64,000 bases of DNA from Podaxis mareebaensis (GCA_018524725.1 JAEUWP010000323.1:1-64000), one strand, 5' to 3'; shown: positions 48,211 to 62,479, counted from the first letter of the stretch. Numbers and translations are program-made. The notes: a model not told the origin generated them from the letters alone.

Positions 48211-49678
48211 ATGTCTCTCCTCACTGAACTCAGCATACCAACCACCTATGAAGCAAAGCGCTATGAGATCGCTTCGCTTCGCCGGCTCATTCTTCGCCTT
48301 GCATCACATCGGCTGTTCATGGTGGGTACTGTTCCGGCTCGACTACTCCGTCCCGTAATTCAACGCCTTTCGGACATGCAGTGCGACAGCGACTTTCCTC
48401 GTTCGGCTTTCTGGAAACGAGAGATCGGGCATGGACTTCAATACCTTCTCGAGCGTGTATCGATACCTCCTAGCGCCAGCAGAGACTTCATGCAATACTT
48501 TAATCGTGAAATTGTCCCTCTTCTGGGACCCGCACCCCAGGAGTTCGCAGAGATGGGGACGAGCCCATGTACATTCTTTTCCGACGACCACACTCCGATG
48601 GAACTTATCTGGGCTGTCGACGCCGACGGCAAGATGTCTATCCGCTTCGCCATGGAGCCCCTGGACCCCGTTGATGGTACTCCCAGTCCTTCCGGAGAGT
48701 GGATGAAGTCCCTTCATAATCTCCGTTCCTGGCACAGGACAAAAACGTGGTCTCTAGATTGGACGAACGTCTGCCGCGAGACCTTGATACTCGATCAGGT
48801 AGAAGGGGGCGAAGGTGCCGAATACCCGTCACAGTTTTTCCTTGGTGTGTGATGTTTCCGTTGCTATAGAGGTATGGTTGACTGACCTCGATAAAAGGGG
48901 GTGATTTCTCGCATGACTCCATGATTGGGAAATTCTATTTCCTTCCTCACTTACGTGCAACTGAAACGAAGACTCCTCAGGAGGATCTCGTGACTCAATG
49001 CATGTCGCGCCTTGGCCTGGCGGAACAATGGATCCGCGTCCTTTCATATATGCACACCATTCCCAAGAGCGAGCGCCCGGTGGCAGACATGGTTGCCGTT
49101 GATTGTGTTCCTTCTGAACACAACCGCATTAAGGTATACTTCCGCTCCGACGCTACTACCTTGGACGAGATTGTTCGCACAGTTCGCTTGGGTGGTGCCC
49201 TCGATGATGACCCGCTCATCAAGGAAACGACCGACCTGATCGAACGGCTTTGGAGTCTCTTCTTCCCGGGCATCGGCCGCTATGAACACATCAAGCCTTC
49301 TCGCCCTAAGAAAGTGGCGCACGGCTTCCTGATCTATTTCGAGATGAAGCTTGGATCGGACAAACTCTGGCCAAAAGTCTACTTCCCTGTCCGTCATTAC
49401 TGCGAAAGTGATGCTTTCATCGCCAATGCTATCTCTCAATTCTACGCTACCACCAACAAGGACTTTTCAAGGCGATATGTTAGCGACTTGCAGCAAATCT
49501 TGTAAGTCTTTGGTCCATTTTACATCATGATCCTCGCTGATCGAGTCACAGCCAACACCGCGACCTATCTAGCCGTACTGGGATTCACACATATGTTGGT
49601 TGCTGCATCCGAAAAGGTGGTCCCCAATTGTCAATGTACATGAGCCCAGAAGTCTTTGCGCCGGAACGAAATCTATAG
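48211..49678 (+). CDS. Aromatic prenyltransferase, DMATS type
   Basis: Three exons (48211-48844, 48898-49501, 49552-49678) read in phase to 454 residues, the usual size of fungal dimethylallyltryptophan-synthase-like enzymes. Family blocks seen are FKREIG-like FWKREIGHGLQYLLERV, TPMELIWAVD with the Glu expected to bind the indole or phenol substrate, MIGKFYFLPHLRA, NRIKVYFR and LWPKVYFPVRHYC. The last two carry the K-x-Y strands that bind the prenyl diphosphate in the ABBA barrel. The enzyme should transfer a dimethylallyl group to an aromatic acceptor, often Trp or Tyr derivatives, without a DDxxD metal motif. It is soluble. No NRPS, PKS, terpene cyclase or tailoring gene lies within 10 kb, so it is not in an evident cluster. 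The P450 at 10.4 kb is too far to infer a link. Confidence 0.93.
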
Positions 49679-52600
49679 CGGATTTCCCCGTCATCTCCCT
49701 GCATTCTTATTCGGTATCTTTATTTACGCGTTAGAAGGCACCCCATTCACATTTTATTTCGCATTATCCATCTAACCCCTTATTTTATGCACGATTTCGT
49801 ATCACTATAGACTGTCATGAGCATCAGCTCGACTGCGCTCTGCAAACTCCTGTATTTTTGGCCTGCGCCCTTCCATCTTCTTCGGTTTCATTCATTGAGT
49901 TTCGGGTGCCACTTGGGCTTTTGGATGAATCTGACATCTCATACTACATCTCCTTGTAGTCTACACTCACCATAGATTGTTTGCCATCAATATTTATAGA
50001 CGTTGCAGTTCACTTTCCCACTCAGCGTCGTTTCGTTCATGCCGATCAACCTATACTGAGTGGCGGCCTAACAGGAGCAGATTTTCCCGCTATTCACGAG
50101 GGAGATGGTAATATATTCTATCTCAGATGAGCAAAGCATAATACCCAGCGTTAGATAGACGCGTTGACTCTCAGGGTCCGGCATAATCTGGGTGCTATAT
50201 TGACAAAATGGTGACACACCAGCCTTCTGTATGGGGCTCCGTGATAGGATTCAACATTAGGGTCCCGTAAGTCCACCGACAATCAACAAGGAGACCCAGG
50301 TCATGACTGAGGAGCTTCCCTGTCTACCCGATCGGCATCTGAAATTGCATTTTGGCACAGCGCGGCAAACCGGAGACTCGCATTACTACCAATTGCAACG
50401 TAACGGATGATTCTAGGTTCTCCCAGGCGATGTTAATACTCGTGTTTGATCGCCAGTTTCGAGACTTCTGTCTGGTTCTGGATGAGAATATAATGAATCT
50501 GACATCAAGGAAGCTTAGAATGCGTGTATTTGATTGTACATACGTGTATACTTGGGAAATATGGTGCTAGGTTATGACAGATTAGGTAGACGACGTGCTG
50601 ACTTGGTGTGAAAGCTCCTCGGATTTTGAAAGAAAGCGGCTACAAGGCTGGTAGATCGGGGTTCAACGTCAGTCACAGCGTGGTGGCCCGTGGGTGATTC
50701 CTTCGGAAGACACGAGCAAAAGGAGTTGACAGGATGCTATGAGGGGACTAACTTGACATATATGGCTATCAGATGCGCGACCCGACTGTTGCGGTCCCAG
50801 GCATGGATATTCATGTTCGACATATGTTGCATGACCGCGTGGAGAAGATCTAGTGCTATACTTATGATTGAGCTTGGTTGTGCGCCGTCCAGACGGTGAT
50901 CCCAGTGACACCGAATGGCTGTTAAGATTCATTGGATCTCGATTATTTCGAGGCATACCTGGCGCCCGCTGCCGGCGGTAGTGATGGAAAAGGACTGTGT
51001 GTTTGTGTTCGAAAACATGATTTCTCAAGGCTACTTTGGATCAAAAATAACTCGATAATCAGGATGTATATACATGTCTTCAGGCTCAATTCCGATGAAT
51101 CACCGCTTCTGTTGGGAAGGGAGGGGGATTGTTACCCGCAGCAAAGTTGAATAACAGCTTGTAGGATAAAGATCTTGCCCTTTTTTATGATCAAGGATAA
51201 CCGGGTAATTGAGAATACGATCAACGTTCACCAACTAATCAGCCGCAATGCTGTCATACACTTCTGATTTTGTTGCGCCGCAAATAATAGTCGAAAAAAG
51301 AAGGCTACGCAAGTGGAGGATCTATCTAGGCTGTTAGGTTGTGGAGTACTGGGGATACCGGGAATATGTGCGGGAACTACACGCCTAGCCTCTCTAGGCT
51401 TCAGACCATGGTAAAAACGTGATGAAACGTATCTATAGTTTTCGGATAGCTTCCTCCAAAGTCAAGAGGCACGGTCCTTCGATACACGATCAAGCCATCG
51501 ATGATTGCTCATAACTCCAATATCTATTGCGGTGGCGGTCACCCTGGTATAAACCGCCCGAATGTTCTGATGGTAACGAAAACCGTTTCTGGCGTGTTGT
51601 GCACAGTGCCTCAACACGTTGAGCGGAACCAACGATCACAGCAGCTAACATATGGTGGCAGTGTTCACAGCAACGTCTTAATGGGTTCGCAGATCATCAA
51701 GTTTGTGACAGTCGGTTGACCTATTATAGGACAGTGTATGCAACCCCCGCATATGATACTATTACGAGCCTCATCATACTATCAAAGACCTTACACCACA
51801 ATATTAATGAGCCGCGTGAGTTAATGCACTGGGGAAATGCAAAATTTCCTGCTCTTCGACGTGTGCTGCGGAGGGGTGGATCTGAAACCACCACCACTAC
51901 CTATAAGCTTTCTTAGATTATAGTCAAAATGGACTCGGTCACCGTGCTTTACGTGAGTGCCGAATGGCCAGAAAATGGGGTCCTTCGGTGTCACTAAAAG
52001 GACCATGACGGCCGACTCTTGGGCCGTCATATGTTCTACTGTTGCCAGTGCCATCCATCAACTCGATCAAATCGTTGTTCCTACCTGAACACCGTCGGAA
52101 TATAAGTGGTTGCTGACAGTGTAACGATTGACAACTGGCTTGCGATCAGTCTCAATAATGAACCAAAAGTGTGGTAAATGTAGCGCTCTTCAAACCCCGC
52201 AATCATCCATCCGCTAAAGACGCAACGGACATATCGGGATCGAGGAACTCTCTAATTTTGGGTGTTAGGTGCCTCGTGTATGATCTATTGACGCAGTGAC
52301 TGCCGCTGCTCCTATAGGCACCGTAAGTCACCCCATATACTGAAGTACATCATGATGATCAGTTGAGTCAGTGGTCTGAAAGAAAGTGTTATACAGGGAT
52401 ATATCGATCATACAGTCTTATCTGAATGTTGGTAGGTTGTACTACATCATTGTTACATCAGTGAGACTGAGATACATCCTAGACAGTGAAGGGTTTAACC
52501 TGGTGCAAGCCGATGGCTGAGATTCAGGGACGCTGTAAGGGGGCAATCGAGAGATTTTACACAGCCAGGAGGCCTCCTTGATGCCGCTGGGTAAGGGGGA

Positions 52601-55514
52601 GTTAGGGTCGGCTTCAAAGCTGGAGTCATCAGGTACACGAGCATTGTGGGGTAAGTGGCGAATTGTCAGGGCGTAGTGTTAGTTACGCTGGCATAGACCT
52701 CATAAGAGACGGCTGAAAGGAAACCCGGAAGAGACTGTGGCACACAACGGATGTTCTAAGGCGCAATTTGGAAGAGTCCACTTTGCAGCCGAATAGACGG
52801 TTCTTATGTCAAAATAGTCACACGAGGAACATTGAACGTCGGGCTAACCTCAAAGGTTCATTTGTTTCCCAGTGTGTATCAATTGGGTTCCGGGGATTAT
52901 CGGGATACCATGCAAACTCTTATCTTATCAACATGTAAATTTGTGCCTCAGGCCGTCTTTAACATCCAGGCCACGCCTACCTAACGTTGCTTTTGTATAT
53001 GTTCCTGGTCCAGGGTCACTCTTCCGAGAGATCTATACGGGCTGTCAGTATACACTTGACTGGAAGCTGCCAGGAAGCTGCCGGGAAGCACAAAGAACAC
53101 AAAGAACTTGGTGTGGTGCGATGTCATTATGCAAGAGTTACGTACACTGCCACTCTTCTTCGAAGCAACAGATGGTGTGATCATATGGTCTTGGGCCTTC
53201 TCTCGAGAGGGAATGGAAAACAATCCTGATATTTGTCAGATATTAGTAAGTGAGAGGCACAATGCAACGCTAGTTACGGGGGGATAGAGTACGTACCGAG
53301 CCCCACGTTGATAACATTTCCTTTGATTCTATCTATGTTATCTTAAGCGCTCGGCCGGCGATGACAGGATGGAAAAAACCTCCGACAGTCAACTTCACGG
53401 GAAGGGACTTATAGAGAATGGATCAGTGGTGTGGTGGTATTGGGTTGAAAGACATCTCTGTGAGTCTACCCCGCTAGGATGAATCTTCAGCTCGATGTCT
53501 GTTAGCTTCAAATCAATGATCGTAAATAATCGTCGGCAGCAGAAAAAAGCGACTAGGATTGACTCAGCTTAGTAGCTCCAGGAATTGGTAGGCATCCGTC
53601 ACTCTAGTACGGTGATCATTGCTAAGAGGAGTTATCACTGCACATGTAGATATGTAACAGTGTTCATTGACGAGTAGTCCAACCTATGATTTTCAAGCGG
53701 TGATGATCATGATATCCCCGCTTCGCATACGCTCGACCTACGTCCATGATAATAATCGCAGGAAGCATGATAATGGCACATTACTAGAGCGGGGGAAATC
53801 TGGATGGGTTTAGTCAGGGATTGGAGACCACTGGAAAAGCTGGAGCACTGACGAGGGCAAGGGACGCACTAAGCGAAGAGGTGAAGATCAGTGCTAGAAG
53901 TACGGACCCACACATCGGAGTCCGCGCTCAACTGTATGAGTATTTGCGACTTCTCTAAGTGCGGCGAGCACATGAAAGCTAGCCGTATCGTACGGGATTG
54001 CAAGCTCTAACGCCTATCAAGGGTTCGGAAGCTATCTGGGGAACATACAGCTCAAGGTCTGTTCTGGAGATAGCTGCGGCGTTGGAGTTCGGACAGCCGA
54101 TGTCGGTGGAAGAAGCAATAAGGCAAGTGGCTTTAGGATAACAAGGCTAACAGAGAAAGCATGCAGTGGCTGCAACAGTTTTCACGCTGCAAATACTTGT
54201 GGGTTTGGGTGGTTGGGGCCTGAGTACCTCTGAAGCTAGCTGGGAGATAGTATTGTCACTGGGCATGTCACTCGGTAAATAATGGCGATTAATCCATTGT
54301 CCCTGGGAGATTGGTGCGCGAGATGCGCAACACATTGTGCTCATACTCGGATTAAGGATCTCAAGAACGAATCCGTGCTAGCGCCGGCACCATCTAAACC
54401 CCCAATCCATTTTGACCGGCAGGCTCGGAAGGCTGGTGTTGATTTGGGGCCTTACAATCTAGATGTCTCGGGATGTTCAACGATTGGCATCACCTTCCTG
54501 CAAGGCAACTCTGTGATATCAACGATGACATATCCGTTTGGAGGTGAGAAGAACATTTCGCCAGACACCATGTCTGATCAATAATGTTCGGCAGTTATGG
54601 GCCGGTGTGATAGCGCCGGCGATCCATATGTTCTCGAGGGGAAGAGGGATGAGGCGGTTGGTGAGCAACTCTCGGAGATGGTACAAGTTCCCGATGTTCC
54701 GGTGGACATGCAACGATGCTATCAGAACAGGTGGAGTCGACGGTTGGGTTTCAACAGGCCGTCGTCGACCATCAGCTTCATAAAAGCATATAGGGCGATT
54801 TCCATCAAACACTGAGACATCATGAGACATCCGTATTTTTCATCAGAAGTGCAGAAGAATCTGGGTGTGAAAGTTGTGTGAAACAGGCCTGAAGTTATGC
54901 TTTGTGATAAGACAGTAGCGAGTTAGTTACAAGAATAACAGTTACTTCGCGTATATAGATAAGTAGATTACCCTTCGTTTCGCACTGGCTGAAATCGAGG
55001 CATCAGACTGCCAGACTGTTGCGGCCTCGTTGATGCAGGGGTGAATGTTATTTGGTAGAATTTGGTCATTGGTTGCAATGTCGCCGTCACGTGACAAAAG
55101 TTGAATTGGACGCGTTGGGCGTCGAGGCTTGTTGTTCTCTTTCCTGCAGACCAGAAGTCTCTCCCACAAGAATCCCGGAGCTCGTCAGGCGATTAGCTCG
55201 CCACCTGCGAGACTGGAGTACGCTGGGGGCTATAAACCTGAAGGTACGCATTGTTTAGGTACGTCTATCGTCTTGGTTTCTGCCTCCAGATATTGACATA
55301 GGCGTGCGACAGAGATCAGACAATTTTGAGCAGAAAATCTCAAGAATTAACGCAATAACGCAGCTTACGCCCTTCAAGACATTCACCGTTATAACTAATT
55401 TCTACGACGCTTTTTCGTTCACGAACCGCCGCAAGATTTCGTCGCAAGATCTAACGAGTTATTTACCTCAAGTCGAGTTAACGAGTTCCAAGACCTTACC
55501 CAATATTACAAGCT
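49679..55514. other. Gene-poor region of 5.8 kb
   Basis: I see no domain-bearing frame. A small direct repeat (AAGCTGCC units, about 53067-53091) is visible. The only stretch with protein-like frames is about 54282-54830, listed separately. Confidence 0.4.
54282..54815 (+). CDS. Uncertain two-exon candidate, unknown protein
   Basis: A + strand frame (54282-54584) contains a protein-like run ending ISTMTYPFG. A GTGAGA donor at about 54544 and a CAG acceptor at about 54592 could join it to the frame 54597-54815 (VLEGKRDEAVGEQLSEMVQV...). Neither part shows a known domain, and a 103-codon minus-strand frame covers the same place. It may be a gene remnant. Confidence 0.2.
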
Positions 55515-58500
55515 ATGCGAAATAACTTGCCTATACTATCAAGACCATCAACCATTGCTGCACCGTCACACGACCAGCAACCTTCCCAAGTTCCATCCAT
55601 CCGCCTCGTCTCCGCCACGCCTTCCGCTACTGGCATGTCTTCCGATGGCGAAGGATCCTTCTCGAACTCTTTCGAAAGCTCATGGGCATCCGTTACACCT
55701 TCCATGATTGCTCCCAAGCCGGATGTGCCCACTCGCAGGCGTTTGGTTCCGAAAAAGTCCAAGCTTGGGCTTCTCGGTGTTGGCTCGAAGGACAAGGGAA
55801 AGGACCTCTCTGATGTTGTCCGTCGTGTTGGAGCAGATAGCTCTTCTGCTCGAGGAGGTTTTGAAATCTATGTGGATCCCACCAATGATCCTGACCTTGG
55901 AGACATCCTTGTCGTCAAGAAACAGAAGTCCCGCGCTGGATTAAATGGGATGAGCTGGGGCGCTCTCGGAGAAGTGACAAATGTCCCCAACGCATCGAGA
56001 AACGCTCCCGTTTCTGGTGCCACGCTTAAGGTGAAGGACGAGGATAAGAAGTGGTGGAGTATTGGAAGAGGAAGGAAAGATTCCAAAGAGAAGGAAGAGA
56101 AGGAGAATGCCAAACGCGCGAAATGTAAGCAGTTCCATCGTCTTGTCAAGTCCTCTATCCTGACTTAATTCCGCTTGCAGCCCCGGAGATGCCAATGCGC
56201 TCGAAGAGTAAGTTCATACGCCATTAACCTCGTTTTCATCTGACCTGATGAAAATTATCATCTAGCACCCGAACCTCTCAAGCACAATCAGGATAGTCGG
56301 GTCCGTTTCAACTCTTTAGACTCTGGTATCCTTCTCAACACGCCCGTAAATATGGGCTTCCCAAACGTGAAGGCCTCTACTGCCTCTGAGCCTGAGCAAC
56401 CTCTCCGTCTCTCGGCTCATCCTCAACGCTCGTTTACGCCCGAGTCTCTGAAGGAGGCTTGTCGCGCCCCTTCACCTGTTCCATCGCGCTCGGGAACCCC
56501 CGCTCCAACCCTCAATGGCTTCCTTGCCCCTCCTAATGTTGCTACCAACGCCAAGGAACAAGGTTCTATCGCCCTTCGTGCCATCCGCTCCGTCAGGTCC
56601 TTGGCTCGTATGGGAAGCTGGGCACAAATGAGTACAAACGAGGGCGGTGCAAAGGACGGCACTGTTAAGGAGAAGAAAGAAAAGAAGGAGAAGAAGGAGA
56701 AGAAAGAGCGCAAGGAGAAGAAGGAGAATCGGGATGGTACTATCCGAGACAAGAAGAAGGAGAAGGAGAAGAGGGAGAAGAAGGAGAAGAAGGAGAAGAA
56801 GGAGAGAAAGGAGGATAAGGACAATAAGGACAACAAGGGCACCTTCCGCCTTTCTACCTCCAGTTTCGAGGCTGGCGCGCTTACTGCTAGTCCGGAGCCG
56901 ACTCGCAAGCACTCCTCGCAAACTTTGGGTAAGAAGAAGCATTCTATTCTGGGGCTCGGTCTTGGCCTGCCTTCATCGATGCGTTTGCCGTCTGTCCGCA
57001 GTGGTTCCACGGCGTCATCAATTCTTCCTCAGCCAAACCGCCTAGCTGTTGAGGGTCTCGGTATGCGAGCCAAGGAGCGCATGGGCTCTACTATAAGTAC
57101 TGCCTCGTCTTTGAGGCCCATTTCCATGGCTTCGAGCTCCGGCGCGTCGGCCTCCACTCGTGAGAGTCGTGGAAGTATCAAGTGGGACGAGGAAGGTTTG
57201 CAGAGTGACAAGAGGGAGATTCAGAAGGAAAAGAAGGAGAAGAGGAAGAGGAGGAAGGAGAAAGAGAAGGAGGAAGGGAAGGATAGTAAGAGGTCGATTG
57301 AGGGAAGGAGGAGAATATCAATTACGGACGTGTTCCCGGAGGTGGCCTCGAGCCAAGGACATAGTGACATGGATGTCGACCAAGAGATGCAGAAGCGGTT
57401 CAGCACAGCCTTCCCTATTGTCACGATTGAGGAGGCGACTGTAGATGGCCATGGCGACGATACAGAAGAGATTCATGACTCATTGGTTTATGGGGGCATT
57501 TTGAAAGAGGGCGAGAAAAGGGATGAGGTACCCGATACGACCCCTGTCAAGAAGCAGCGTGTTAGGCCAATGTCGGAGCAGATGCTCGGTAGGGCGCGCC
57601 CCCGCGCTGTATATGAAGATGAGGAAGGTTGGTGAAAGGTCTCGGGTTAGCTCCACGCAAATTACTCATAACTTCTTTTCTAGGCGTCCTCTCTATTCTT
57701 GATGCCGCGACGAATGACCTCGCGCAGCTCATCAATAACCTAGACCTTGAGGCTACCCCCACCACCCCTGACATCACCCCGCTTCGTCCTTCGCCTCTCC
57801 CTGCTGACATTCTTGACTCAGCGCGCTCACATGCTGACCTGGACGGAAGTCCTCTCAAGAAACCGCGCCTCGGTCATGATAGCCCTCTCAGGAACAAGAG
57901 CCCTTCCACTCTCCATAATAGCAGCCCGAAGAGTCTTGGCTTGCGTACCAGTATTGCTTCCATTACTTCGCTTCGACCCTACGCCCAGTCGAGAGGCAAC
58001 GCGACGAAGACCTTCACTACTCCCGCCTTTGCGAACAACACTGCCAATGACGCGACCATTAAGAAGAGGCCAAGTGAGGTCGGCATTGGTCAGCAGATTG
58101 CTCCCTGGCCTGTGCTATTGCAGCAGTTGTCCCCGGCGAAGGAACGGAAATCCACGAAGGAGAGTGAGAAGGAGAATGTCTTGCCGAAGGACACTCCCTC
58201 GAAGACTGGCACCTGGAAGAAGGGCCATAAACGTACGATGACGCCCGGGCCTGAACCAGAGCCTGCGCCCGTATTCCATCCGCTCCGGCCTCCCAAGGCT
58301 CGCACGCTGAGGGTCCCCGACGCCTTCGATGGGAAGGCCACCCTCAAGCCTTCCGCTTCTTCGATCTTTGGTCCTTCTCCTGATGTCCCGAAGACAAACG
58401 CTGCTAAGGGCTCCATCTCCCCGCCTGCATCCCTTAGTCGAAGGGCAAGTGCCTTCCTGAGGAAACGGTGTTCGTTGCTTCCCGTTCCCGCTGATGTTTC

Positions 58501-61500
58501 GATGGGTGATACAAGCTTCCCTCCCGACAGGGGCTCCCGCTCAGGTTCTGGCCCGAACATGAACAATACTGTTTCTTTAACGAATGGTGCGCCTGTCCCT
58601 GGTGGGGAGAAGAAGAGGAGAAGAATGCCAGCCACTTTAGGGGGCTCCGATGTATCGTGTTATGCTGTTCCCGAGCTTGACGCGTCCGATCCTGATTCCG
58701 ATATCCCTGATGAGTTGCAGTTTATTCTGAAAGCCAATTCTGACCGCGGCGAGGACGATGACACATTCGATTTCAACAAGAGGCTTATCCATGAAGATGA
58801 CGAAGAGGATGACGAGGTCGAGCGCCCACGTTCTATGATTCCCCTCGAAGTTTCGCAAATACCACCCGAGATCATGGACACACCTATCTTCCATGCTTCT
58901 TTGACTAGCGACGGTGGCGTTCAAGGAGAGATTGAAGATGCCGAGCACGCTGATGCAGAGTTTGACGTTGATGCTGATACGAAGAAGAGCTTCGACTTCA
59001 CGGGAGAATTGCAGAGATTGAACGAGTCTGGAGCCTCGGATCGTCGTAGCTTTGTTGAGCAACTCGAGAATGCCTTCAGGACGCCCGCAAAGGTGGATCT
59101 GAGGTGTGGTTTTGGTGGATTGTTGAGTGTTGAGGTGCCTCCAGTCCCGCGCCTCCCATTGAATTTGGATATGAGCGGTGTTTCGAGCAAGGTGTCGCTC
59201 GACTTCTCGAAGCTGAGTGCTAGTGAAGATTCGGCGGACAAATCTGTCATCCTGGAAGGGCAATCACAGGAGGTGCAGAGCAATATCGCAGACCAGGAAG
59301 ATGATGAACCAGAGGCATTCGATATCTACGAGGTGTCGAGATTGGTGGACGTCAAGGAACCGAGCCTTTTCAACATGCAATCCACCAAGTGCGAGGAGAC
59401 CGCCGAGAAGGACTCCACCTCACGGTTGAACGTCGAGAACGTTTCCAGGATTGTGGATATTCAAGAGCCCACCAACTTGTTCAGCTCAAGCCCCGAAGCA
59501 GATTCCGCTGATAGCCCTCATCGCATCATCGTCAGCGCCGATCCATCTGAGGCATTCAATGCGTCCCTCTCCAGCAACTCGCGTGCTTCCGATGGTGAAC
59601 TCAACACGTCCTTCAGGTTTGGCGGTCTCCCCCGTCTAGAGCCTTCCGAGCAGTACAGGAAGGAGGAACCATTAACACTTTCTGACATCATTCCTCCCCT
59701 CTCTCATGTTCGATCACTCTCGTCCCCCTCGTCTCCCGCGCCTCTTGAAGATGATTCTCTCTTCCAGTCGATCTTGGCCAAGGTCTCGGACGCTCCCCAA
59801 CCCCGTCCACGTGTCGCCTCTGGTGCTGGCCAAAATCTTCTTCAGGCGAGGAACTCCATCTACAGGCACTCACAAGCCTCTTCTATCACTAGCTTCACTG
59901 GATTTGATTCGTTCGAGGAAGTTCGCCGTGGATTCGAATTCAACCCCAACCGTCCGGCGTTTTATCCTCCTGCTTCTAACAACTGTCGTAGCAATCGTCG
60001 GGGCCATGATTCAATTCTCAGTATCTCCTCAGTCTCATCTTATGGTCGCGTCATCAACCCCGGTGTCCCCGATCCCTTCGATTTCGGCTTGCCGAGCTTG
60101 CAGGAGCGCCCATCTTCGGAGAACCTTTCAACAATGTCATTCTCCATTGATGACACCTTCTCCTTCCTTAAACATCCCTCTAGGAGAAGAAGAGTTGATA
60201 GTGATGCTTCTAGTTTCTATTTCCATGCCCCCATTGGTCATCGTCGACATGAGTCCAACTACTCCATTTCTTCTCAAGCACCCCCCATAAGCCTGTATAA
60301 CCGAAGCTTCGGCGCTCACCGTCGAAGTGGTTCCAGTACTAGCATAAGTTCTCGTTCTGCATGGAGATCCAGCCACCGGTTCAACAACTCTGTTGATTCA
60401 ATCATGAGCGACTTTTCAGCAATGCGACTAGGGCGACCCGGCGTCGGTGACAAAATGTTTGAGACGGTCGACCACGCAATGCCCCTTGCTTCTATTTCGG
60501 CTTCTCCTGAAAGCACCAAGGGCTCAGTTTCGTTCTCTGCACAGACATCTCAACAACCAACTTACGACTCAATTATGGACGATGACAGAAGGACTTCTTT
60601 CGAAGCCTCCGATTCCATATTTGACAAGACTGGGCAGCGCACATCCGTCTTCTCGGAAGATTCAGTCTTTGGCTGCGTTGATGACTCTCGCATTCAACCT
60701 GGGTTTTTGCCTCCTCATCAATTCCGGCCTCTGTCGATTATTAGCATGAACAGCATCCGTAGCCCTCCCAAGGACGACGATACCATGATTACGGTATGTT
60801 TCCTCCTTACGGCTGATCTTTGACTCATTTTCACTTCCTTCAGATGCTTGGTGGTGGCTATGTTCGCCGTCGCTCGATGGGGTCGATAATGGAGGCTTCG
60901 CCGTGCGTCCGTGTTGAGAAGCGGAAACACGCGATATTCCAAGGCGTCCAAGGCGACTGTGACTATGAGTCCCCAAACAAGGCTAGGATTGTTGAGAAAC
61001 CATCGATCGCATTCCAATCTGGCTCGGAGCGTATGATTCAAGATCAACGCGGATTGCTAGAAAGGCGCAATCTGGAGGATAGCTGCTTCGTTGGTGCTGG
61101 CGAAGATACTTCGATTTCATGTAAGTGTTATTTTACGCATAGTTTCCCTCTCTAACATCAGTTCAGTCCGTCCTGTTCCCGTCTTCACCCGTCCCCCTCC
61201 AGCCTCGCGATCCCGTTCGAGCACCTGCACTTCAAGCTCCGGTGGAGACACCCCACCTCTCTCGGCATCAGATGGATCCTCAGTCTCTGGCAGTTCTATG
61301 TCCAGCATTGACCTCGCGGAGATTGACGCCATACTTTCCAACACTACCTACCCGGTTCCAACTCTCCAACACGCTCGAGCTCGCGCCCGTGCTCGTGGTC
61401 ACGGTCATCGACGCCGATACTCTCACGTCCGCTCTTCACAATCCGGCTCGGTCTATGAGACTATCGAAGAGGAAGTGCCAAGTGTGGTTGCGTCTCCCGC

Positions 61501-62479
61501 GATGACCGAGAAGACCAGCAGTCCCACCCAGTCACAGCCCGTCTTTATTGTCGAAAGTGACACGGCATCGATCCATTCCAACCCGGAGGAATCAATGTCT
61601 TTTTGGGACGATGAAAGAGGCATTATCGCGTTGAGGAGGTACTACGCCTTGCAGGATGAAGTACAGAGCACTGTTACCGAGAGCAAGCGAATTTGGTCGG
61701 ACACCCCATTCTCCATCTTCGCTGTTCAATGTGAGTAGCCTTAGTCCGTTTTCCTATCTGTATGTTAATTCCCACATCACTAGCTTTTCAACCTCCACAT
61801 CACCCTGAAGGCATGAAGGCACTCCTAGAGCATTCTGTTCAGAATTATGGTCCTCTCCCGTCTGAACTTCGGCCTCGTCGTACGCGCTCGCGCAAAGACT
61901 CCCGTCCATCGCCTTATCCTCATAGCCGCCCCTCCAAAGTAATGAGCTCACCCGAAGTCGCTCATCCGTCACCCACTCTCAACGTTCCACCCCGTTCATT
62001 TACCACGCCGATGCTACAGCAGGCACTCTTGAACAAGAACACCAATGTTCCGGCTGCTGCCCCTCTCCTAGATTCCATTAAATCCCTTTCTCCGTGTGTG
62101 CTCAATGTTGAGAATACTAGCAAGCCGGATCCGAAGAACGCGGACGGGATGATCAGACCAAGAGTGGGCTCTAACGCGAGGAGGACAGCGTTAGGTTGGA
62201 CCAAGAGAAGTACAGGACCCAAGGGATCCACAGAGCCAGGTAATGGCGGTGGTGGCAAGTTGAGTACGGGAGCAAGTAAAATGTCGACGGACCAGAAGGA
62301 GAACGTGATCGGGATAGGGAGTATCACGACGTGAGTCAATCCGTGTTGCAATATACCCCACTGACACTGACTTTGGTAGCAGACCAGGAGACAGCCTAAG
62401 GCTCAGTCGACCCAGACCCAAGGGACGACCTACACCTGCTTCAACCGCCAGGAAAACCCAACGCCCTATCCGAATCTGA
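55515..62479 (+). CDS. Very large low-complexity protein, 2197 residues, function unknown
   Basis: Eight exons (55515-56124, 56181-56207, 56266-57627, 57684-60793, 60844-61120, 61167-61730, 61784-62330, 62383-62479) join in phase. Exon 2 is only 27 nt. The protein is Ser/Pro/Thr-rich and largely disordered. It has a Lys/Glu block (KEKKEKKEKK type) coded near 56665-56830 and a second near 57225-57290, an acidic stretch, many SP/TP sites and a basic C-terminus (RPRPKGRPTPASTARK). More ordered-looking islands are FRPVPVFTRPPPASRS, DLAEIDAILSNTTYPVP and SFWDDERGIIALRRYYALQDE. Two KEN motifs occur (coded at 58169-58177 and 62296-62304); KEN boxes can be APC/C degrons, so a cell-cycle role is possible but unproven. 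I know no named domain in it. Its size and single clean frame make it certainly a gene. Confidence 0.85.

Noticed and set aside
56423..57010. Leu/Ser/Phe-rich minus frames that look like membrane proteins
   Set aside because: They are the complement of the Lys/Glu repeat in the large gene.
58090..59263. Minus-strand frames of 181 and 208 codons inside the large gene
   Set aside because: Shadows of the long + strand exon, which has a continuous 3.1 kb open frame and matching splice sites.
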